A stretch of DNA of 28,782 nucleotides from a virus. This document shows, in pieces, positions 21,259-26,887 of this stretch (position 1 is the first letter of the stretch; each line of letters opens with the position of its first letter). The position numbers and the translations under genes are program-made. Below the pieces are notes generated by a model, which saw only the letters and a list, made by a program, of their open reading frames with translations, was not told the origin of the DNA and did not search any database. The stretch spans positions 1 to 28,782 of the IMG/VR virus record IMGVR_UViG_3300008113_000819; one strand, written 5' to 3'.

Positions 21259-22796
21259 TACGCACCCATCCAGCCGGTCGCGGCTGCTACGCGGGGCGTG
21301 TAGCCATCACTGCGCCGTGCCGCACGCTCGTAACCCGACTCGCGGCTGGCCACCGGGAACGCGAACGTCACCGCGAGGGCGTCTGCTGCATCCGGCGAGG
21401 CGAGGCCGCGTGACTTCATCTCTTTCTTGCCTTCCAAATAGATCGTACCCGACGAGTCGGGCTTCTTCATCGGGCCGGTCAAGTCCGCTTTTAACTGCCG
21501 ATCATTCGGGATGCTGGCCGTCTTCAGCCACTCCTTCATCGCGCCCCACATCTCGGCGCGCTTGTTACCCCACATGACCGGCTTGCTGGACTTCCAGCCG
21601 AAGTTCACTCCCCGCACCTTGTATCGCTGTTCTTTTAACCTGTCAAGTATGCCGTAGCCAAGACCACCTTCGTCGATAATTGTCAGTGCTGGCCGGTACT
21701 CTTCAATCGCGTCGATCACCCGTCCGACGGTCGTCATGGTGTCCTCGCCGTGGTAGCGTTTGATCGCTACCAAGTCGCGTCCTTGCCGGACGACGATGAC
21801 GGTTGCGTCCGCGCCGCCGCGAGCTGGGTCAACGCCGATAACAATTGGCGCCGTTTCGTCCTTGTAGCGTGGCCGACCGGCGGCGTCGTCGATAGCACTC
21901 GCACCAATAAACTGATCTTCGCCAGCCGATGGAAATTCACCGTAGACTTCAACCCGAGCCTGCGGCGAATCTTCGCCATACTCCGCAATGATCTGCTCAT
22001 AGATTTGCTTGTCCGTATCTTCGACTGTGCGTGAGTCGATGTTCTCCGTCTGCCAGAAGTTGCGCTTGGCGTGGAAGCACTCGTAGAAGTAGCCCTGGTT
22101 ACGCCGCGGGTTGGAGAACGCAAACCAATACCGGTCTAGGATCGGTTCCGTAAAGAAGCCCGCACCCACCGACCAGATGGCGTCGGGGATACCCGAGGCC
22201 TCATCGAAGATCAGCATCATGCCGTCGTGGTTGTGCACACCCGCGTAGCTGTCGGGATTCTCTTCCGACCAGAGCTTGCCCTCCGCTGCCCAGTAACGCG
22301 TACCCTTCTTCAAGTCGCGCTCGACCAGCTCAGTCAGCCACTTGGCAGGCGTCAGCTTAGTTGCGCTGATCTCCCACCAGTGGTTGTTGATCACCATCGC
22401 CTGCCACTTAGTCAGCTCACCCCAGGTGACTGACCGGAGCTGCGCTTCACTGTTGGCGGACACGATGACGCTCGATCCGATGCGGGTGGTCAGCATCCAT
22501 AACACGAGCCAGCTGACTAGGGCCGACTTGCCGATACCCCGGCCAGACGCGACCGCTGTGCGCAGGGCGTCCATGTCGACTTGACCTTTGTTGGTCTTGA
22601 TGTGCGTGGCGATCCTGCGCAGTATCTTGCGCTGCCATGTGCGCGGGCCTTTGAACTTAGCGAGCGGTGTGTTGGGTTGCCCCCACGGGAAGGCGAACAG
22701 CACGAACGCCTCGGGATCATCTGCGAGCTGTGGCGCCCACAGCCGGGTCATCAGTAACTGCTCGCCCTCGGCGTCATAAATGGGTTGCTGGGCCAT
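21258..22796 (-). CDS. terL: Terminase large subunit (packaging ATPase/nuclease)
   Basis: This 512-aa motor protein pumps DNA into the procapsid and cuts concatemers. The N-terminal ATPase has a Walker A of the form SGRGIGKS (residues 84-91) and a Walker B LIFDEA (195-200). The C-terminal RNase H-like nuclease shows VIGVDPARGGAD (D323), LTIIDEGG (D375) and SPDAADAL (D469 and D472) as likely metal ligands. An adaptor-like VSANSEAQLRSVTW follows the first strand. Length is normal for the family. The ATG overlaps the preceding stop by one base (TAATG). The immediate upstream gene is an unknown protein instead of terS, which sits one gene further up. Confidence 0.95.
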   Translation of the reverse strand: MAQQPIYDAEGEQLLMTRLWAPQLADDPEAFVLFAFPWGQPNTPLAKFKGPRTWQRKILRRIATHIKTNKGQVDMDALRTAVASGRGIGKSALVSWLVLWMLTTRIGSSVIVSANSEAQLRSVTWGELTKWQAMVINNHWWEISATKLTPAKWLTELVERDLKKGTRYWAAEGKLWSEENPDSYAGVHNHDGMMLIFDEASGIPDAIWSVGAGFFTEPILDRYWFAFSNPRRNQGYFYECFHAKRNFWQTENIDSRTVEDTDKQIYEQIIAEYGEDSPQARVEVYGEFPSAGEDQFIGASAIDDAAGRPRYKDETAPIVIGVDPARGGADATVIVVRQGRDLVAIKRYHGEDTMTTVGRVIDAIEEYRPALTIIDEGGLGYGILDRLKEQRYKVRGVNFGWKSSKPVMWGNKRAEMWGAMKEWLKTASIPNDRQLKADLTGPMKKPDSSGTIYLEGKKEMKSRGLASPDAADALAVTFAFPVASRESGYERAARRSDGYTPRVAAATGWMGA

Positions 22797-23482
22797 TATT
22801 TACCTTGCAGTCGCTTCAAGTCTTGCAGGTGGTCGGAGCCTATAAAGTACACACCTTTAGGCTGCGACAGCAGCCAGCGTTGGCGGTGTTCGTTAGCTTT
22901 GTTGGCCATCTGACGTGCGGGCGTGTCGTCAGCATCCCACATCTCTTGCTCACCCCGGTCTAAGAACGCCGCTACGTTTTCTTTTGACGCCGGGCGCTGG
23001 GCTTCTTGCAAAAACTCCGGCCCCATGTTTTGCAGAAAAGTCGCCAAGGTTTTGCTGTCAAACTTGCGGTCTTTGAAATACCCAAACTTGTCTTGGTTTT
23101 CCAAGATGCTGTCAAATATCGTCTTGTCGCTAGGCAGCACGTCTTTTTGCTTGTTTACGTCCGTGTTGGTAAACAGCGTAAACAGAAATTCTGACGGGTA
23201 CCCTTTGACTGCTTTAGCGGCTGCGTCGTCCCACGACCCTTTGTACGCTACGCCCGGCAGCTTGTCGCCGCCCGTGCCTTCGTAGTACGCGCCGTGTTGC
23301 GCAGCTTCTGCTTTGATGCGAGCAGGCAGTGTCATGGGCTCACCATGCACTTGTCCGACAAAGGTTACGCCAGGGCGCGGCGAAAAGGTTTGTAGCGGCG
23401 TGGTGGGTGCGGTGTACGCGTCAGCGCCGACTGCTTGTCGCAGTACGTTAACCGGCGTAGGTGCGAGAGCGTTCTGTGGCAT
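22796..23482 (-). CDS. Unknown 228-aa protein between terminase genes, possible TraB/Tiki-like fold
   Basis: I do not recognise this as a known packaging protein. It shows GVTFVGQVHGE at 38-48 (hydrophobic strand then G43-x-x-H46), a helix, then AYYEGTGGD with E68. Near the C-terminus NEHRQRW (R200) is followed by VYFIGSDHLQDL (G215-x-x-H218). A GxxH..E..R..GxxHL arrangement is what the TraB/GumN and EreA/ChaN (Tiki) superfamily shows, so a distant relation is suggested; the middle segment (about 90-180) is unrelated in appearance. The start overlaps terS by 35 bases and the stop overlaps terL by one base. It could equally be an accessory packaging factor. Confidence 0.6.
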   Translation of the reverse strand: MPQNALAPTPVNVLRQAVGADAYTAPTTPLQTFSPRPGVTFVGQVHGEPMTLPARIKAEAAQHGAYYEGTGGDKLPGVAYKGSWDDAAAKAVKGYPSEFLFTLFTNTDVNKQKDVLPSDKTIFDSILENQDKFGYFKDRKFDSKTLATFLQNMGPEFLQEAQRPASKENVAAFLDRGEQEMWDADDTPARQMANKANEHRQRWLLSQPKGVYFIGSDHLQDLKRLQGK

Positions 23483-23900
23483 GTTCCAGATACTCCGGTT
23501 TCTGTTCCGTGATCAGCCCGTCGATGACGCGGGACTGCGCCTGTTGCAGCGCCTGGGTGATACTGATCTTGTTCGTGACGTCGACGCTGATCTCCTGACG
23601 CGCCGTCCAACCGTGGGCGTGCTGCAGGATCGCTAACGCCGCCTTGGCGTCACCATTACGGGCTGCGTCGTGCAGCAGCGCAGACGCCTCCAACTCGCCG
23701 TCAGCGCGCCCCTTTTGCTCAGCCATCGTCGCCACCGGATCCATCTCGCAGAGGTGCCGGTACTCCTGCGGCAACATGCCTGCAGCTAACGCCAGTGTGT
23801 CGCCCTTCAGTCCGAGCTTAGCTGCGTCGTAGATGGCCTGTAGGCGCGACTCCGTGGCCTCGAGCTTGCGAACCGTCAGCGGTAACGAATGTATGCCCAT
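23448..23900 (-). CDS. terS: Probable terminase small subunit
   Basis: The 150-aa product is helical. Residues about 10-55 (LEATESRLQAIYDAAKLGLK, then GDTLALAAGMLPQEYRHLCE) look like a helix-turn-helix DNA-binding region. DGELEASALLHDAARNGDAK then AALAILQHAHGWTARQEI, at about 67-105, is the central motif of a common phage small-terminase family. The C-terminal segment (ITQALQQAQSRVIDGLI) is helical and could contact TerL. It is the first gene of the leftward operon, 35 bases overlapping the next. No good ribosome-binding site lies just before this ATG, so either the start is inefficient or the message is partly leaderless. Confidence 0.72.
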   Translation of the reverse strand: MGIHSLPLTVRKLEATESRLQAIYDAAKLGLKGDTLALAAGMLPQEYRHLCEMDPVATMAEQKGRADGELEASALLHDAARNGDAKAALAILQHAHGWTARQEISVDVTNKISITQALQQAQSRVIDGLITEQKPEYLEHATERSRTYAG

Positions 23901-23994
23901 GGCGGCATGGTAATGGATTTTTTAAAAAAATAAAAAATTTTGTGTAACACCTCCGTGGACGTGACCGCCCGGCCGCGGGCCCCCCACCCCCCAT

Positions 23995-24110
23995 GTTAGT
24001 AAGCACTCACTCTTTTTGTTGTCAGCCTAGTAAGTTAGTAAGCACTCACTAACTTTTGCCAGATTAGTAAGCACTAACTAACTTGCCCAGGTTAGTGAGC
24101 ACTTACTAAC
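23995..24110. repeat. Four 20-bp imperfect palindromic repeats (iteron/operator-like)
   Basis: Copies at 23995-24014, 24034-24053, 24063-24082 and 24091-24110 follow the consensus GTTAGTAAGCACTCACTAAC. Each has the inverted half-sites GTTAGT and ACTAAC around an eight-base centre; copy 1 lacks most of the right half. Start-to-start spacings are 39, 29 and 28 bases. A dyad-symmetric binding site repeated in tandem suggests a dimeric repressor or an initiator protein. The sites lie between the terS start and the DnaA-box cluster. Confidence 0.85.
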
Positions 24111-24123
24111 CGATGTTAGCGAT

Positions 24124-24472
24124 TGTGGACCATGCAAATTGTCCACACAAATTAGCGCCAGCGCGAACGTAAAAGTGTTATCAAAAAAGAATCGAATCTG
24201 TGGATAACTTTTTGCCGGACAAAATGTTGCCAAAAAGCTATGTGGACAATGTGGACAATCGTAGAGGCCGTTTTAAATCGCTGCGCGTGCGAGAGCGTGC
24301 GCTCATCCGGACAATCTATTAGCAGTATGATAACATTTTTAAGTTCCTATAGTTCAACAGATTTTATTGTCCACATTGTCCACAAATAGCTAAAACCCGC
24401 ACTGTCCCTCGAATGTGGCGTGGACAATCGCGCCGATTTTCATAGTCCACACTCTTGTCCACGCTGTCCACA
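24124..24472. other. Cluster of DnaA-box-like 9-mers, candidate replication origin
   Basis: A perfect E. coli-type box (TTATCCACA on the minus strand) is at 24199-24207. Exact TTGTCCACA occurs at 24139-24147, 24367-24375 and 24376-24384, and its complement at 24241-24249 and 24250-24258. One-mismatch copies are at 24124, 24419, 24443, 24455 and 24464. Three of the groups are head-to-tail pairs with 9-base spacing (24241/24250, 24367/24376, 24455/24464). Eleven sites in 349 bases is far above chance. TTGTCCACA is the preferred box in some bacteria, which makes host DnaA binding reasonable; a phage-encoded protein is the alternative. Confidence 0.7.
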
Positions 24473-24501
24473 AAAAAGCCGAAAAAAGTGTAAAATAATC
24501 C

Positions 24502-24529
24502 TTGACACTTTTCTTTTCTCTGCTATACT
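24502..24529 (+). promoter_or_regulatory. Strong sigma70-type promoter for the rightward operon
   Basis: A perfect -35 TTGACA (24502-24507) and -10 TATACT (24524-24529) are separated by 16 bases, and TG at 24521-24522 extends the -10. Transcription would start near 24536, about 58 bases before the first ATG (24594). It lies just right of the DnaA-box cluster, and box copies at 24455-24472 come within 30 bases of the -35, so protein binding there could influence it. Confidence 0.85.
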
Positions 24530-24593
24530 TTGTCTTGCAGCAAAACAATGTAGTGCAAATCAGCTGACTAATTTTTAAGCAAAGGGGTCGAAA

Positions 24594-24758
24594 ATGTACG
24601 CACACATATACAAAGCGCCAAAGAAAACCTGGAAATTAATTATTTCCCGCAGCGCTGAAATTACCGCCGAGCACGTAGTGATTGAATATCAGGTAGAAAG
24701 CAAAACCGAAGCGAAGCGAATCGCCAAAGCGCACGGCGCCAAACCTTGGAATTACTAA
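24594..24758 (+). CDS. Small basic protein (54 aa), first gene of rightward operon
   Basis: The frame encodes MYAHIYKAPKKTWKLIISRS, then AEITAEHVVIEYQVESKTEA and ends KRIAKAHGAKPWNY. A purine-rich AAAGGGG lies ahead of the ATG and the strong promoter is about 90 bases upstream. The alternating pattern (KLIISRS..HVVIEYQVES followed by a Lys/Ala helix) suggests a small beta-beta-alpha fold with a basic surface, which could bind nucleic acid. The protein is a plausible early-expressed host-takeover or regulatory factor, but no family is recognised. A stable GCAA-loop hairpin follows its stop by eight bases. Confidence 0.68.
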   Translation: MYAHIYKAPKKTWKLIISRSAEITAEHVVIEYQVESKTEAKRIAKAHGAKPWNY

Positions 24759-24766
24759 ACCAAACC

Positions 24767-24784
24767 GGCCGGCGCAAGCCGGCC
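24767..24784 (+). promoter_or_regulatory. GNRA-tetraloop hairpin after the 54-aa gene
   Basis: GGCCGGC-GCAA-GCCGGCC is a perfect seven-pair GC stem capped by a stable GCAA tetraloop, starting eight bases after the stop codon. AUCAUUAGGG follows, with no U-run, so it is not a classic intrinsic terminator. It echoes the post-stop UUCG hairpins in the capsid gene region and may protect or separate the 54-aa message. Confidence 0.65.
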
Positions 24785-24803
24785 ATCATTAGGGAAAAAC
24801 ATC

Positions 24804-24890
24804 ATGAAACAAACAATTTTCGAAATGTTATTAGGTCTTATCGCTTTTCTGTATTTGTGGGCATTTCTTTTTGTTTTGATGTCATTCTAA
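24804..24890 (+). CDS. Small membrane peptide (28 aa)
   Basis: The peptide starts MKQTIFEMLLGLIAFLYLWA and ends FLFVLMSF, so nearly all of it is one hydrophobic helix after a short polar start. AGGGAA precedes the ATG at normal distance. Size and composition fit single-pass membrane micropeptides, which in phages can act as holin-like, exclusion or regulatory factors. The frame is short enough that chance must be considered, but the ribosome-binding site and the tight placement between genes favour a real product. Confidence 0.6.
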   Translation: MKQTIFEMLLGLIAFLYLWAFLFVLMSF

Positions 24891-24914
24891 AAACTTGTTA
24901 TAGGTGATCCGACC

Positions 24915-25667
24915 ATGCAAAACCCTTTCAAACTGCAGTTAAAACGTGAAAGCCTGGAATACCGGCCGATTCTCGGCGAATCATCCGCCAAAACCGTTAA
25001 GGGTGAAAAAATCGGCTACTTAACGGCCATTTGCTACCTGGTACCTGATAAAAAGCTTTGCCCGTTCGCAATACAAGCGGGATGTTTTGACCCTTGCCTA
25101 AACTCGGCCGGACGTGGCGCTTTTAACAGTACACAAAAAGCGCGCGCGGCCAAAACCGCATTTTTCAAAGAAAATCAGCGCGCTTTCATGCTCTCGCTTT
25201 GCGCTGATATCTGGACGCATCAACGCCGAGCCGAAAAGCTCGGCTTGATACCGCTCGTTCGGCCGAACGGTACAAGCGATATCCCGTTCGAAAACATCCA
25301 AATCGACGGCCGGACGATTTTCCAAATCTTTGCGGACGTTCAATTCTACGATTACACCAAGCACCCGAGCCGAAACTTGGCCGGAAAAACGGCCGGTAAC
25401 TATGATTTAACGTACTCATTCAGCGCGATAACGCCGAAACCAATCAGTATCAAGGGTCTGACGAATCCGGCCAATAAACGGACGGCCGTCGTATTCCAGC
25501 GCCAAGCCGATATTCCGGCCGAGTTTCGCGGATGGCCGGTAGTGGACGGTGACGATACAGATGTTCGACATATTGAGCCCGAGCGCGTGGTAGTAGCCTT
25601 GTATGCAAAAGGCAAGGCCAAGCGCGATACCGGCGGATTCGTTCAAATCAAGGGAAGGGATTACTAA
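24915..25667 (+). CDS. GP88 / DUF7227-like phage protein with conserved cysteine cluster (250 aa)
   Basis: The order of motifs matches a family common in phages, known as gene-product-88-like: KIGYLTAICYLVPDKKLCPF, AIQAGCFDPCLNSAGRGAFN, then STQKARAAKTAFFKENQRAF, VRPNGTSDIPFE, FYDYTKHPSRN and a closing ALYAKGKAKRDTGGFV. C49, C57 and C61 form C-x7-C-x3-C, with C40 and C96 as further candidates, which looks like a metal or iron-sulphur site. The biochemical role is unknown. It is the largest gene of the rightward operon and is preceded by AGGTGAT. Length matches the family. The sequence has many CGGCCG stretches unlike the late genes. Confidence 0.85.
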   Translation: MQNPFKLQLKRESLEYRPILGESSAKTVKGEKIGYLTAICYLVPDKKLCPFAIQAGCFDPCLNSAGRGAFNSTQKARAAKTAFFKENQRAFMLSLCADIWTHQRRAEKLGLIPLVRPNGTSDIPFENIQIDGRTIFQIFADVQFYDYTKHPSRNLAGKTAGNYDLTYSFSAITPKPISIKGLTNPANKRTAVVFQRQADIPAEFRGWPVVDGDDTDVRHIEPERVVVALYAKGKAKRDTGGFVQIKGRDY

Positions 25668-25668
25668 A

Positions 25669-25944
25669 ATGAAAAACTATTTTTGGTGCGACGGTTCCGG
25701 CCGCGTTGAATTCACAATCACGCAAGCGCAAATTGATAACGTATGCCATACCGGCGCGAATGATGCGGCCGTTGCGGCCGAATTAAAACCCGATATCGAC
25801 CCGGCGCTTTTGAAAAGTATTTTGCGCGAATACGGCGCATGGGATGACGCCGAATTGTCGGATCACGCGGCTAACCTGGATCGGGTTTTCTGGCTCGCTT
25901 GCTGGGATTGTTTCGAGGATCCTGAAACTTATCTAGAGGGTTAA
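25669..25944 (+). CDS. Acidic protein (91 aa), unknown
   Basis: The start at 25669 follows AAGGGA in AGGGAAGGGATTACTAAAAT, and an upstream in-frame ATG inside the GP88-like gene is rejected because it has no such site. The protein reads MKNYFWCDGSGRVEFTITQA, then DNVCHTGANDAAVAAELKPD, LLKSILREYGAWDDAELSDH and ends CWDCFEDPETYLEG. It is acidic, with helical segments and four Cys (about 7, 27, 79 and 82). I do not recognise the family; an acidic small early protein could be an inhibitor or DNA mimic, but nothing proves this. Its stop is two bases from the next ATG. Confidence 0.65.
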   Translation: MKNYFWCDGSGRVEFTITQAQIDNVCHTGANDAAVAAELKPDIDPALLKSILREYGAWDDAELSDHAANLDRVFWLACWDCFEDPETYLEG

Positions 25945-25946
25945 TT

Positions 25947-26174
25947 ATGAAAACAATTACCGCCAAATATGACGGCTTTTGCGCGGCCACTGGCGCGCGC
26001 ATATTGCCCGGGGATGTCATCCAGTGGGAGCGCGGCCGCTCGGTGCTATTGGAGCGCAAAGCGGCCCGTATCGACACTATCACGCTAGTGGGTGAACACG
26101 GGCCGCGCGATTATTACCGCAACGCGCGCGGCCGCTGCATTGATGCGCCTTGTTGCGGATGTTGCACAATCTAA
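25947..26174 (+). CDS. Small Cys-containing protein, possible zinc-binding fold (75 aa)
   Basis: The opening MKTITAKYDGFCAATGARIL followed by PGDVIQWERGRSVLLERKAA is a pattern I recall in phage and bacterial small proteins with a zinc-ribbon-like fold (KY-x-G-x-C-x-x-(T/C)G-x-(R/K)I-x-PGD-x-I). C12 and a C-terminal cluster (DAPCCGCCTI) provide further possible ligands. RGRCIDAP adds another Cys near residue 64. AGAGGG precedes the ATG. It could bind DNA or a host protein. The function is unknown. Confidence 0.62.
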   Translation: MKTITAKYDGFCAATGARILPGDVIQWERGRSVLLERKAARIDTITLVGEHGPRDYYRNARGRCIDAPCCGCCTI

Positions 26175-26192
26175 ACTAATGGAGGGTAAACA

Positions 26193-26471
26193 ATGGGTAA
26201 ATTAAAAGATGCGCTTATCGGTGCTCAAGAAACGGCCGCGCTCAGTGGCGCGAATGAAGCATTACTTTGGCAAGCGCAAGCGGCCCTATCGGCCGCGCTC
26301 TATAACCTGGGCGAGCCTGACGAAGGCCTGGCAAGCGCCGAGCACGCGCTGCAGCTGCTGATGGGACCCGGTCATATCGACGGCCGAATATATCAAGCGG
26401 TTCGACAATCTAAACAATTTACAGGCGGTTCAATACGCTGGCGCCAGCGCCGAAACGGCCGCGCAATATGA
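26193..26471 (+). CDS. Helical protein (92 aa), unknown
   Basis: The protein is Ala/Leu-rich (MGKLKDALIGAQETAALSGA, then NEALLWQAQAALSAALYNLG, then EPDEGLASAEHALQLLMGPG), which resembles a tetratricopeptide-like helix pair. The last part (SIRWRQRRNGRAI) is basic. GGAGGG lies a few bases before the ATG (ATGGAGGGTAAACA). Its stop overlaps an ATG (ATGA) that could start the next gene. No known family is recognised. It may serve as a small adapter in the early operon. Confidence 0.6.
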   Translation: MGKLKDALIGAQETAALSGANEALLWQAQAALSAALYNLGEPDEGLASAEHALQLLMGPGHIDGRIYQAVRQSKQFTGGSIRWRQRRNGRAI

Positions 26472-26500
26472 CCCAACGATCCCATTATGCGAGGTTTTCA

Positions 26501-26770
26501 ATGATGACTAATACCGCTGCAGCGGCCGGTACCAGCGGCCGCCCCTATCCGCACTATTTGGAGCGCGTCGACGTGCTACTAGACGATACCTGGTGGTCTA
26601 TTTGGGTCGATTATGAGCCCGCTGATGCCTCTGTAGGGCTACCGGCCACCGCTTGGCTAGTCCATGCGCATGTCGCCGAGCATTACGCCGATATCGCGGA
26701 CTATTTGAGCGAATCGACGATCAAGCGCTTGGAAACGGAAGCGGCCGATTATCTGTCGGAGGGCCGCTAA
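26501..26770 (+). CDS. Small acidic protein (89 aa), unknown
   Basis: The ATG at 26501 is chosen because GAGG (26491-26494) lies six bases before it; another in-frame ATG at 26468 overlaps the previous stop (ATGA) and would add 11 residues. The product reads MMTNTAAAAGTSGRPYPHYL, then ERVDVLLDDTWWSIWVDYEP, WLVHAHVAEHYADIADYLSE and ends TEAADYLSEGR. It is acidic with Trp-rich strands and helices, and no signal peptide. Its TAA overlaps the ATG of the next gene by one base. I cannot name the family. Confidence 0.62.
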   Translation: MMTNTAAAAGTSGRPYPHYLERVDVLLDDTWWSIWVDYEPADASVGLPATAWLVHAHVAEHYADIADYLSESTIKRLETEAADYLSEGR

Positions 26771-26829
26771 TGTTTGCGCTCTTAGGATTATTACTTGCGG
26801 CCGCACTTGCTATCGTGTTAGGTTTATAG
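26770..26829 (+). CDS. Tiny membrane peptide (19 aa)
   Basis: The peptide is MFALLGLLLAAALAIVLGL, a single uniform hydrophobic helix. GGAGG sits seven bases before the ATG, inside the previous gene, and the ATG overlaps the preceding stop by one base (TAATG). The terminator lies 32 bases downstream, so this is the operon's last product. A 19-codon frame can arise by chance, but the SD and the coupled start support translation. Confidence 0.5.
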   Translation: MFALLGLLLAAALAIVLGL

Positions 26830-26861
26830 CGCGTCACTCTCCAAGCGCGTTTCACCCTTTG

Positions 26862-26887
26862 ACCCGCCCTCCGGCGGGTTTTTCTTT
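26862..26887 (+). terminator. Intrinsic terminator of the rightward operon
   Basis: ACCCGCC-CTCC-GGCGGGT forms a perfect seven-pair stem with a four-base loop, followed directly by TTTTCTTT. It ends the rightward small-gene operon and lies next to the stop of the converging primase gene. Read in the opposite direction no U-run follows, so it acts mainly on the plus strand. Confidence 0.9.

Larger units (their letters stand above)
23901..24593. other. Divergent non-coding region, candidate origin and control region
   Basis: No convincing gene lies in these 693 bases between the leftward terS-like gene and the rightward small-gene operon. From left to right it holds an A/T-run leader (about 23918-23945), a GC-rich inverted repeat with two C6 runs (23967-23992), four palindromic 20-bp repeats (23995-24110), at least eleven DnaA-box-like 9-mers (24124-24472), an AT-rich stretch between two box pairs (about 24315-24366), and a sigma70-type promoter (24502-24529). 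This mix of repeats, boxes and AT-rich DNA is typical of replication origins. Confidence 0.7.

Noticed and set aside
20660-21577. 305-codon plus-strand frame opposite the small basic genes and terL
   Set aside because: Antisense to several well supported genes and rich in Ser/Arg/Phe without domain motifs; no promoter or ribosome-binding site was found.
23995-24110. Short CRISPR-like array
   Set aside because: The repeats are only 20 bp with spacers of 8-19 bases and are palindromic binding-site-like; no cas genes are present.
24390-24605. 71-aa minus-strand frame across the promoter
   Set aside because: It runs through the DnaA-box cluster and promoter, has no ribosome-binding site and no family-like sequence.
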